DNA of 64,000 nt from Microvirga pakistanensis (lineage in GTDB: Bacteria > Pseudomonadota > Alphaproteobacteria > Rhizobiales > Beijerinckiaceae). Under the pieces are notes generated by a model that ran no database searches, had not been told where the DNA came from, and worked only from the letters and a program-made list of their open reading frames with translations. The stretch covers positions 175,979-239,978 of the forward strand of contig NZ_SPJX01000156.1 of assembly GCF_004458765.1 (NCBI RefSeq), in the 5' to 3' direction. Shown here one piece after another: positions 9,068-15,601 of this stretch (its first letter is position 1; every line of letters starts with the position of its first letter). The translations under genes and the position numbers were made by a program.

Positions 9068-9178
9068 ACAGCTTGTCACGACTTGGCGTCTCATCGACGC
9101 TTGTTCTCATACCGTCAGCCCGGCATCCTGGGCTCGACGGTATGGCCCCGGCGATTATGGGGACGCGGAGGATACGCC

Positions 9179-10411
9179 TTGGCAGATAACTACGACGAAC
9201 TCGAAACCCGTGATCCGGCCTTGCGCGAAGCAGCTCTCTTCGACCGGCTGCCGGACATCCTGAGAAGCGCCCTCGCGGCACCCGCCTACGCGGAGCGGCT
9301 CAGGGGCATCGATATCGAGCGCGTCCGGGACCGCAAGGCCCTCGCCGAAATCCCCGTCCTTCGGAAGGCGGAACTCCCTGCCCTGCAGAAGGCTGGCCTG
9401 CCCTTCGGAGGGCTCGTCAAAGATGCGCCGGGGGCCTTCGCACGCCTCTTCACATCGCCTGGCCCGATCTTCGAGCCGGAATCTGCCGTGCCCGATCCCT
9501 GGCGTGCGGCGCGCGGCCTTTTCGCGGCGGGCTTCCGCCGCGGCGACATTGTCCTGAACACTTTCAGCTATCATCTGACGCCAGGCGGCTTCATCATGGA
9601 TTCCGGCGCACGGGCGCTCGGATGCGCGGTCATTCCCGCCGGCCCCGGCAATACCGAGCAGCAGCTCGAATTGATCGAGGCCTATCGTCCGAACGCCTAT
9701 TGCGGCACGCCGGACTTCCTCAAGATCCTGATCGACAGCGCGACGGCGAACGGGCGTGACGTGTCCTGCCTCAAGCGCGCTCTCGTTTCGGGCGCCGCCT
9801 TTCCCAGATCGCTTCAGGAGACATTCGCCGGGCTCGGCATCGAGGCCTACCAGGCCTATGCCACAGCCGATCTCGGCTTCATTGCCTACGAGACCTCCGC
9901 CCGGGATGGCCTCGTGGTCAACGAGAACATCATCGTGGAGATCGTCCGCCCGGGCACGGGCGATCCGGTTCCGGAGGGCGACGTCGGCGAGATCGTCGTC
10001 ACCACCCTCGACCCGCACCATCCCTTCATCCGCTTGGCGCTCGGGGATCTGACCGCCATCCTGCCGGGATCAAGCCCCTGCGGGCGCACCAACCTGCGGA
10101 TCAAGGGGTGGATGGGCCGGGCCGACCAGGCCGCCAAGGTCAAGGGCATGTTCGTGCGCCCCGAGCAGGTGGCCGAGATCGGCCGCCGCCATCCGGAGCT
10201 TGGGTGCTTGCGCTTGGTCGTCGACCGGGAGCACGAAACCGATGTGATGACCCTGATGGCCGAGTGCGGGCGGGGTTCCGACGATCTGGCGGCGGCCTTG
10301 GCGGACACCCTGCTTTCCGTCACTAAGCTGAGGGGCAGGGTCACGCTGGTTCCGCCCGGCACCCTCCCCAACGATGGCAAGGTCATTGCGGACGAGCGCA
10401 GCTACGGCTGA
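9179..10411 (+). CDS. Phenylacetate-CoA-ligase-like (PaaK family) enzyme
   Basis: A 410-aa adenylate-forming ligase of the PaaK type. It has the early block LRSALAAPAYAERLRG, a region AYQAYATADLGFIAYE corresponding to the adenine-binding motif, and the C-terminal 'IKGWMGRADQAAKVKGMFVRPEQV' hinge-like segment. The usual PaaK SSGTTG loop is replaced by RLFTSPGPIFEPE, a shortened glycine-poor version. The start is TTG 9179, chosen because GGAGG lies exactly seven bases upstream; an upstream in-frame start has no such site. Given the Liv importer and a second ligase next door, it probably activates an imported aryl or other organic acid, but the altered loop makes activity uncertain. Confidence 0.75.
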   Translation: MADNYDELETRDPALREAALFDRLPDILRSALAAPAYAERLRGIDIERVRDRKALAEIPVLRKAELPALQKAGLPFGGLVKDAPGAFARLFTSPGPIFEPESAVPDPWRAARGLFAAGFRRGDIVLNTFSYHLTPGGFIMDSGARALGCAVIPAGPGNTEQQLELIEAYRPNAYCGTPDFLKILIDSATANGRDVSCLKRALVSGAAFPRSLQETFAGLGIEAYQAYATADLGFIAYETSARDGLVVNENIIVEIVRPGTGDPVPEGDVGEIVVTTLDPHHPFIRLALGDLTAILPGSSPCGRTNLRIKGWMGRADQAAKVKGMFVRPEQVAEIGRRHPELGCLRLVVDREHETDVMTLMAECGRGSDDLAAALADTLLSVTKLRGRVTLVPPGTLPNDGKVIADERSYG

Positions 10412-10480
10412 AAAAGAAAAAGCACCCGGCAGGGGTGCTCTAAGGTGTCCGGCCGTAGGGGCAAAAGGGACCGGAAGACC
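10411..10480 (-). ncRNA. Candidate EcfG-controlled small RNA with terminator
   Basis: Reading leftwards from about 10480, a roughly 70-nt transcript would contain a first hairpin (TCCGG.CC paired with GG.CCGGA) whose 13-nt loop is C-rich (CTTTTGCCCCTAC). It ends in a strong terminator: AGCACCC/GGGTGCT (10421-10439) followed on this strand by TTTTCTTTTT. The terminator does not fit the plus-strand ligase gene, because the T-run lies only on the minus side. The layout of stress promoter, C-rich 5' loop and terminator recalls the Caulobacter GsrN small RNA, but homology is inferred from architecture only. Confidence 0.5.
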
Positions 10481-10485
10481 CTATT

Positions 10486-10510
10486 AACACCCACCAGCCG
10501 ACTTGGTTCC
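10486..10510 (-). promoter_or_regulatory. EcfG-type (general stress sigma factor) promoter
   Basis: On the minus strand GGAAC (10510-10506) is followed after exactly 16 bp by TGTT (10489-10486). The established alphaproteobacterial EcfG consensus is GGAAC-N16/17-CGTT, so this differs at one base. It points at the candidate small RNA ending at 10411. Confidence 0.5.
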
Positions 10511-10691
10511 AAAGTTTTTCGAAAAATTTTGTTTTTGATCCTGCGCCTCATTGAGGTCACGTTCTCCGCCCATTGGCTCAGCTTCCCGTGGGGGCAAACA
10601 CGGGCCAAGGCCGCGACCAGGACCCGAAAACGGGCCGGTCGCGGCCGATCCTCCGGACCCAAGACGAAGGCCCAGGATTTCTCCCGGGCCC
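10510..10691. other. Structured gene-free stretch between the small RNA and the porin gene
   Basis: This interval holds no convincing gene. It contains an AT palindrome (TTTTTCGAAAAA, 10515-10526, extendable to 22 bp with one mismatch pair). It also has a long hairpin with 10-bp perfect arms GGCCGCGACC/GGTCGCGGCC (10609-10646) enclosing CCCG-AAAA-CGGG, and a third hairpin GGCCC.GGA/TCC.GGGCC (10669-10690) directly downstream of the porin stop. The last may terminate or protect the porin mRNA. Confidence 0.45.
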
Positions 10692-10715
10692 TTGTTGTTC
10701 TTGAGGGTGGTTGCC

Positions 10716-11486
10716 TTAATACGTGCCGAACTTGAAATTCAGCTTGGCGCGCGCAACGAAGAAGTCGTTCTCATCGTTGCCGACATCCGGTGCGAAGACA
10801 TTGGTCGTGACGCCGCCGCTGGTGAAGGTTCCGACGAAGCCGTCATCGTCATCGTCGTCCTCGTCGAAGCTGAGCCACAGGCCTTCGATGCCGAAGGTCA
10901 CCGCCGAGGAGCCGAACCAGTTCACCGGCAACGCCCACTCGACACCACCGCCCAGCGCCCAGCCGGTGTTGTCATCCGTGTAGGCAAGACCGCCGGTGCC
11001 GTAGATCAGGACGCGGTCGAAGGCCACACCGACCCGAGCACGCACCGTGCCGAACCAGTCGGACAGGTTGTTGTCGAACTCGCCCGGGATGAAGGTGCCC
11101 GGCGCCCCGATCGGCACGAAGGTCACTTCCTCCTCCTGATCAGTGTCGGCCCACTGGATGTCCGTCTCGATACCGATCACGAACGAGCCGATCTGGTAGT
11201 TGTACCCGATCTGAGCACCACCGACGAAGCCGCCGTCGTCATTGTTGTCGAAGAACAAGGTACCCGGAACCGCGCCGCCGATGACCACGGATTCGCTGTC
11301 GTCGCTGCGCCAGCCCCAACCGGCGTTCACACCGGCATAGAAGCCGGTCCACGTGAAGATCGGAGCAGGCGCAATGATCGGAGCCGGAGGCGCTTCGCGG
11401 GCCGGAAGGTCCGCCGCAGACGCGGTTGCTGCCGCCAATGCGACACCAGCAACCCCGGCAAGAAGGCTAAACACGCATTTTTTCAT
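10716..11486 (-). CDS. Outer-membrane beta-barrel porin (Omp25/RopB type)
   Basis: A 256-aa exported protein with signal peptide (VFSLLAGVAGVALAAATASA|ADLP), a proline-rich linker (REAPPAPIIAPAPIF) and the hallmark WTGFYAGVNAGWGW opening an eight-stranded barrel with alternating aromatic strands. Acidic loops (SFDEDDDDDDGFVG) are prominent, and the C-terminus ends KFGTY rather than the usual terminal Phe. Related Hyphomicrobiales proteins (Omp25, Omp31, RopB) are abundant outer-membrane proteins that attach to envelope or peptidoglycan. The upstream 300 bp are markedly AT-rich, as expected for a strong promoter. Confidence 0.9.
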   Translation of the reverse strand: MKKCVFSLLAGVAGVALAAATASAADLPAREAPPAPIIAPAPIFTWTGFYAGVNAGWGWRSDDSESVVIGGAVPGTLFFDNNDDGGFVGGAQIGYNYQIGSFVIGIETDIQWADTDQEEEVTFVPIGAPGTFIPGEFDNNLSDWFGTVRARVGVAFDRVLIYGTGGLAYTDDNTGWALGGGVEWALPVNWFGSSAVTFGIEGLWLSFDEDDDDDDGFVGTFTSGGVTTNVFAPDVGNDENDFFVARAKLNFKFGTY

Positions 11487-11674
11487 AACCGTAACCCCTA
11501 GTGTGAGGATCCACGGTTGAAAACTTACGCTTACGGTAGGAGAAATCTATTGCAAGGGAGCAACACCACCTTACAAGCGGACATATACCTAAGAAACAAA
11601 AGTAGTACCACCTTTGTGTTACCGTGGATCTTTCAGGTATATATTCTGATCGACAATAAATACATGAGATTGGT

Positions 11675-11706
11675 TTGACTTTAACTTTTAAACATGCGCT
11701 AATAAT
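11675..11706 (+). promoter_or_regulatory. Candidate promoter of the small RNA
   Basis: TTGACT (11675-11680) and TAATAA (11700-11705) with a 19-bp AT-rich spacer lie about 7 bp before the proposed small-RNA 5' end. The spacer is slightly long, but the region is the most AT-rich of the neighbourhood. Confidence 0.4.
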
Positions 11707-11711
11707 TGCGT

Positions 11712-11774
11712 TTTCGGGTAGCAACCGAAGGCGAGGAGACAACTATCCACCCTGCCCGTCGGGCAGGGTTTTTT
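11712..11774 (+). ncRNA. Candidate trans-acting small RNA (suhB/MmgR-like)
   Basis: About 63 nt with two stem-loops. A 5' hairpin TTCGG/CCGAA (11713-11729) has loop GTAGCAA; a purine-rich single-stranded linker GGCGAGGAGACAAC follows. A perfect Rho-independent terminator comes last, CCCTGCCC/GGGCAGGG plus six T (11750-11774). No protein gene precedes this terminator on the plus strand, so it must end a short RNA. The two-hairpin layout and the 'GCAACCGAAG.CGAGGA.ACAAC' core match my recollection of the alphaproteobacterial suhB/alpha-r8 (MmgR) small-RNA family, which controls polyhydroxybutyrate accumulation in Sinorhizobium. The family name needs a covariance search. Confidence 0.6.
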
Positions 11775-11792
11775 CTGGGCATCTCCCGAAAC

Positions 11793-12227
11793 CTATAGGT
11801 CTCCGAGGGTCAATTGAGCCTTGGGGTCGGATTTGCGGCCCTGGCTCTTTCGAGGGGCGGCTCTCCCGCCCTTGACACGGTCCACTCCTCCCGCGGCTCT
11901 CATTCGCGCCTTGGCTTTATCCCTTGCCTGGGCCTCCGGGGAGTTTGGATTGTCGTCAAGCCACTTGCCGCGCTTGATCACCTCGTTCACCCGACCCTGA
12001 TTGACCCCGAGCTCGAAGGCGATCTCCTGCTGAGTCATCTCCGTGGTCGCGTGAAGCTCGAGGATGCGCCGTGCAAGTTCAGGCGTCATCTTGCGACCCG
12101 CAATACGCCGCGCCGGGGCCACCGTGCGCTTGTCACGCTCCCTCTCACGCAGCTTCTGCAGGATGGCGAGAGCCATATGCATGCCCTGTTCGCGAAGAGC
12201 GTCCTCGAATTCCTTGAGTGTCGTCAC
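11793..12227 (-). CDS. Small DNA-binding protein with central HTH
   Basis: A 144-aa basic protein. After an N-terminal helical part (LKEFEDALREQGMHMALAI) comes a helix-turn-helix, 'LARRILELHATTEMTQQEIAFELGVNQGRVNEVIKRGKW', residues about 50-88. A Lys/Arg-rich tail ends in KSDPKAQLTLGDL. The HTH pattern resembles resolvase/terminase-type or ParB-like HTHs. GTG is the likely start. Target and role are unknown; it may be a nucleoid-type or local regulator. Confidence 0.6.
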   Translation of the reverse strand: MTTLKEFEDALREQGMHMALAILQKLRERERDKRTVAPARRIAGRKMTPELARRILELHATTEMTQQEIAFELGVNQGRVNEVIKRGKWLDDNPNSPEAQARDKAKARMRAAGGVDRVKGGRAAPRKSQGRKSDPKAQLTLGDL

Positions 12228-12319
12228 CTTGGCCTGCTCCCGGCATCTGGTGGTTCGGGTCTTGGAATCTCAACTAAAGCAACGGTCAAGCTGGCGCTTG
12301 GTTTCAGGCGCGAAGCTTC

Positions 12320-13105
12320 TCAATCGTCGTCGCTGCTGCAGGGCCAGGTTTTCGGGACCGCCAGACCGGGAGGCAGCTTGGTCTGCGCATCGCCGCAGGC
12401 GATGTCGACCTGCGCCTGGGTCAAGCCCTTGACGGTCGTCAGATCCGCTCCGGCCAGTTGCGTCAGGTACAGATAGCTCCCGGCCATCGTCGCATCCTGA
12501 AGCATTGCCCCTTGCAGTTGGGCCCGGGACAGATTGGAGTGGCTGAAATCGACACCGGACAGCTTGGCGTGCTGGAAGATGACTCGCGCCAGCTCAGCCT
12601 TCGTCATGGTGGCGCCTTCCAGATCGGCACCGCTGAAATCCGATCTGTTCAGTTCGGCCTTTTGGAAATTGGCTCTGGAAGCCTGGGCTTGGGCGAAGTT
12701 CGAACGGTTCATGTCGGCCGAAGAGAAGTTGGCCTCGGCCAAGACGGCCCCGGCGAAGTTCGCCCGCCATCCAAGCGCCTTGGTGAAATCGGCGCTCGAA
12801 AGATCGGCTTTCTCGAAGCGGGTCCGGCTGATCTCGGTTTCGCTCAGATTCGCCTTCATCATCTTCGAACCGCCGAAATCGCTCAGCGTCAGAAGCGACC
12901 TCTGGAAGTTGGTGCCTGAAAGATCCTCTCCATTCAGCATGAGGCGTGCCTTGGAGCACCCCGCCCAATCGACCTTCGGCCCCGGTGCATCCTGACACTT
13001 GGCCTCAGCCGCACTGCCGCAAGCGGCGAAAATTGCGGCGACGAGCAGCAAGCCTCTTCCCGTGCGGGACGGTTGCGCACTCATTCTCATGGGATCACGC
13101 CTCAT
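12320..13105 (-). CDS. Secreted pentapeptide-repeat protein
   Basis: A 261-aa exported protein: a signal peptide follows the start (GLLLVAAIFAACGSAAEA|KCQD), then about 30 tandem A(D/N)LXX-type pentapeptides (for example LMLNGEDLSGTNFQRSLLTL, 'ANFSSADMNRSNFAQAQ') that fold into a right-handed beta-helix. A C-terminal cysteine-containing segment (IACGD...TWPCSSDDD) closes it, with additional cysteines near residues 30 and 45. The start at MRRDPM is preferred because AGAGGAG precedes it. Periplasmic pentapeptide proteins have no common activity, so the role is unknown. Confidence 0.8.
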   Translation of the reverse strand: MRRDPMRMSAQPSRTGRGLLLVAAIFAACGSAAEAKCQDAPGPKVDWAGCSKARLMLNGEDLSGTNFQRSLLTLSDFGGSKMMKANLSETEISRTRFEKADLSSADFTKALGWRANFAGAVLAEANFSSADMNRSNFAQAQASRANFQKAELNRSDFSGADLEGATMTKAELARVIFQHAKLSGVDFSHSNLSRAQLQGAMLQDATMAGSYLYLTQLAGADLTTVKGLTQAQVDIACGDAQTKLPPGLAVPKTWPCSSDDD

Positions 13106-13258
13106 GAACTCCTCTTCGGCTCCATGTTCAGACCTTCCGGTAAAAGTAGGTCTCAAGACCTTTCAGAGGAGCCCCGCGCTAGGAATTTTCAGCCCTCGAC
13201 GGACTCGACAATGCCGGTCTATAGCCTAGCTTCAGTCAAAGTACGGGAGACTTGCTGC

Positions 13259-13498
13259 ATGCGTCGGAAAACGATCTTATCCATTGTTGCATTCGCGAGC
13301 CTCACCCTCGGTGGCTGCTCGACATCGCCCGCCCCCCAGGGGGTCCTTCCGCGCACGGATCTGCCCCCGCCGCCCTCGGTCTCCGGAGCCGGCCCGAACC
13401 GCGCCGGGACACCCGAAACGGCAGCTGCGCAATCCCGGCGCCAAGAGCTGAGCGTGCCCGGCACACTGGTGCCTCCGCAGCCAGCGACGCGACCCTGA
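13259..13498 (+). CDS. Small proline-rich lipoprotein (79 aa)
   Basis: The start ATG follows GGGAGA by eight bases. The N-terminus MRRKTILSIVAFASLTLGGC is a lipoprotein signal with lipobox LGGC. The mature chain is Pro/Ala/Gly/Ser-rich and probably disordered. It is followed at 13534-13557 by a terminator, making it a single-gene transcript. No known domain. Confidence 0.65.
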   Translation: MRRKTILSIVAFASLTLGGCSTSPAPQGVLPRTDLPPPPSVSGAGPNRAGTPETAAAQSRRQELSVPGTLVPPQPATRP

Positions 13499-13533
13499 GT
13501 CGCGCTCGACGGCATTTCCGATGAAGTGTGCGA

Positions 13534-13557
13534 GGCCCTTTGAATGGGGCCTTTTTA
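13534..13557 (+). terminator. Rho-independent terminator
   Basis: AGGCCC/GGGCCT stem (13534-13539, 13548-13553) with loop TTTGAATG followed by a run of five T. It lies 36 bp after the lipoprotein stop. Confidence 0.7.
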
Positions 13558-13670
13558 TCGTCCGCCACAACCGGATTACCACCAGATCCACGCGGGAATG
13601 GCTGTAGCCTTCGCAGGCCGTGGCCGGTATATGACGTTGCGGTAGATGAAGGGTGAGGGGAAGGAATCCT

Positions 13671-14351
13671 ATGGCTTGGCTTGAAGGATTGACTTGGCTC
13701 GACGCATTCGCGTGGCTCGCTGCCGTCCTGGCCATCACCGGGAGCGCGATGCGCACGATCATCCCGCTGCGCTGCATCGGCATCGCGACGAACGCGGTGT
13801 CGCTCACCTATGCGGTCGGCATGCGGCTTTATCCCAGCATCACGGTCAATCTGATTCTTCTTCCCCTGAATGCAGTTCGCCTCTACCAGATGCTGCGCCT
13901 GATCCGCCAAGTGAAGCAGGCATCGAAGAGCGACCTTTCCATGGACTGGCTCAAGCCGTTCATGACCCGTCGTAAGGTCAAGACCGGCGAGATCCTGTTC
14001 GCCAAGGGCGACAGCGCCACCTGCATGTTCTACACCCTGTCCGGCCGCTATCGCCTCAAGGAGCTCGACATCGAGCTGCGCCAGGGTCAGGTCGTCGGAG
14101 AGATGGGCTTCCTGTCCCCCGAGAACCGGCGCACGCAGACCCTCGAATGCATGGAGGACGGCGAGGTGCTGACCATCTCCTATGACGAGGTGCGCCAGCT
14201 CTATTTCCAGAATCCGGAATTCGGCTTCTATCTCCTGCGCCTGACGAGCGAACGCATGTTCAAGAATATGGAGAGGCTGGAGTTCGAAATCGAACGCCTG
14301 AAGACCTCCCCGCAGGAACCCGCCCCTCTCCGCCAAGCCATCTCAGCTTAG
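13671..14351 (+). CDS. Membrane protein with cyclic-nucleotide-binding domain
   Basis: A 226-aa protein. Two N-terminal hydrophobic segments (LDAFAWLAAVLAITGSAM and CIGIATNAVSLTYAVGMRLY) lead into a cytoplasmic cyclic-nucleotide-binding domain (residues about 95-200: RRKVKTGEILFAKGDSATCM, VVGEMGFLSPENRRTQTLEC). There is no HTH, so it is not a Crp-type regulator; it may sense a nucleotide or simply use the fold. The start is set by GGAAGGA five bases upstream. The stop codon overlaps an Irr-box-like palindrome belonging to the next gene. Confidence 0.75.
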   Translation: MAWLEGLTWLDAFAWLAAVLAITGSAMRTIIPLRCIGIATNAVSLTYAVGMRLYPSITVNLILLPLNAVRLYQMLRLIRQVKQASKSDLSMDWLKPFMTRRKVKTGEILFAKGDSATCMFYTLSGRYRLKELDIELRQGQVVGEMGFLSPENRRTQTLECMEDGEVLTISYDEVRQLYFQNPEFGFYLLRLTSERMFKNMERLEFEIERLKTSPQEPAPLRQAISA

Positions 14352-14388
14352 AACAGCTCTAATGACGGCCCAGTTTAGAAATTCTACA
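14347..14388 (+). promoter_or_regulatory. Two Irr-box (ICE)-like palindromes before the iron importer
   Basis: CTTAGAA-CAG-CTCTAAT (14347-14363) matches the established ICE consensus TTTAGAA-N3-TTCTAAA at 11 of 14 positions with the correct spacing. TTTAGAA-A-TTCTACA (14374-14388) contains the perfect palindrome TAGAAATTCTA but has a one-base spacer. Both sit 110-150 bp before the Fe(3+)-binding-protein gene, where Irr control would be expected. Confidence 0.45.
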
Positions 14389-14500
14389 AGTTGTTGTTTT
14401 AATTAATAATTTTGTTGACCCGGCCGTGCCATTCATGGTTGTTGCATCGCCTTAAGGTAGGGCTTGCTTGCGCCCAAGAATGCTGCCGGTGAGGAACATC

Positions 14501-15532
14501 ATGATGGTGACGACGAATATTGCACGCAGTCTGCTCCTGGGCGCTGCCGCTCTTTGGGCTTTGGCCGGATCCGCGTCGGCCGAGGAATCGCTGAACATCT
14601 ACACGACCCGTGAGCCCGGCCTCATCAAGCCTGTTCTCGACGAATTCACCAAAGAGACGGGCATCAAGGTCAATACGATCTTCATCAACAACGGTCTCGA
14701 GGAGCGCGTTCGCACCGAGGGCGAGAACAGCCCGGCCGACCTGATCCTCACCGTCGATATCGGGCGCCTCCAGGCCGCCAAGGATTACGGCGTGACGCAG
14801 CCCGTGAAGTCCGAGGCGCTCGAGAAGGTGATCCCCGCCGCGTACCGCGATCCGGAAGGCCACTGGTTCGGCATCGCCCTGCGCGGCCGCGTCGTCTATG
14901 CCTCCAAGGAGCGCGTGAAGCAGAACAAGATTACCTATGAGGAGCTTGCCGACCCCAAGTGGAAGGGCAAGGTCTGCATCCGCTCGGGCCAGCATCTCTA
15001 CAACATCAGCCTCATCGCCGCGATGATCGCCCATAAGGGCGAAGCGAAGGCCGAGGAGTGGCTGAAGGGCGTCAAGGCGAACCTCGCCAAGAAGCCTTCG
15101 GGCGGCGACCGTGAGCAGGCCAAGGACATCCTGGCCGGCGTGTGCGACATCGGCATCGGCAACACCTACTATGTCTCGCTCATGCTCAACGGCAAGGACG
15201 AGGAGCAGAAGAAGTGGGGCGAGGCGATCAACGTGATCCTGCCCACGTTCGAGGGCGGCGGCACGCATGTGAACGTTTCCGGCCTGGCGCTCGCCAAGCA
15301 TGCGCCCAACAAGGCGAATGCCATGAAGTTCATGGAGTACATGGTCTCGGACGCGTCCCAGCAGATCCATGCTGAGCTCAACTCGGAATACCCAGTGAAG
15401 GCCGGCAGCAAGATCCACCCGACGATCGCCTCCTTCGGCGAGCTCAAGGCGGACAATGTGCCGATCGCCGAGATCGCCAAACTGCGGAAGAAGGCCAGCG
15501 AGCTGGTCGACAAGGTCGGTTTCGACCAGTAA
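14501..15532 (+). CDS. fbpA: Ferric-iron ABC transporter binding protein (FbpA-like)
   Basis: A 343-aa periplasmic protein with signal peptide ending GSASA|EES. The FbpA/FutA opening is SLNIYTTREPGLIKPVLDEF. The paired tyrosines of the iron-binding site are in GIGNTYYVSLML. It should capture Fe(3+) in the periplasm and hand it to the permease encoded next. GAGGA precedes the ATG at 14501 (a second ATG follows directly). Irr-like boxes upstream and an intercistronic hairpin downstream fit an iron-regulated, highly expressed binding protein. Confidence 0.88.
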   Translation: MMVTTNIARSLLLGAAALWALAGSASAEESLNIYTTREPGLIKPVLDEFTKETGIKVNTIFINNGLEERVRTEGENSPADLILTVDIGRLQAAKDYGVTQPVKSEALEKVIPAAYRDPEGHWFGIALRGRVVYASKERVKQNKITYEELADPKWKGKVCIRSGQHLYNISLIAAMIAHKGEAKAEEWLKGVKANLAKKPSGGDREQAKDILAGVCDIGIGNTYYVSLMLNGKDEEQKKWGEAINVILPTFEGGGTHVNVSGLALAKHAPNKANAMKFMEYMVSDASQQIHAELNSEYPVKAGSKIHPTIASFGELKADNVPIAEIAKLRKKASELVDKVGFDQ

Positions 15533-15569
15533 GCCGACGAGCCCTTTTGAAACCGCTCCCCTGATAGGA

Positions 15570-15593
15570 GGCGCTGCCGGCAACGGCAGCGCC
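15570..15593 (+). promoter_or_regulatory. Intercistronic hairpin between fbpA and fbpB
   Basis: Perfect 10-bp stem GGCGCTGCCG/CGGCAGCGCC with a GCAA tetraloop and no T-run. Such hairpins protect the upstream message and reduce read-through, giving more binding protein than permease. Confidence 0.6.
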
Positions 15594-15601
15594 ATTTCAC
15601 G

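Noticed and set aside
10402..10662. 86-codon minus-strand frame downstream of the porin
   Set aside because: Covers the proposed small RNA, its promoter and hairpins; Arg-rich product without ribosome site.
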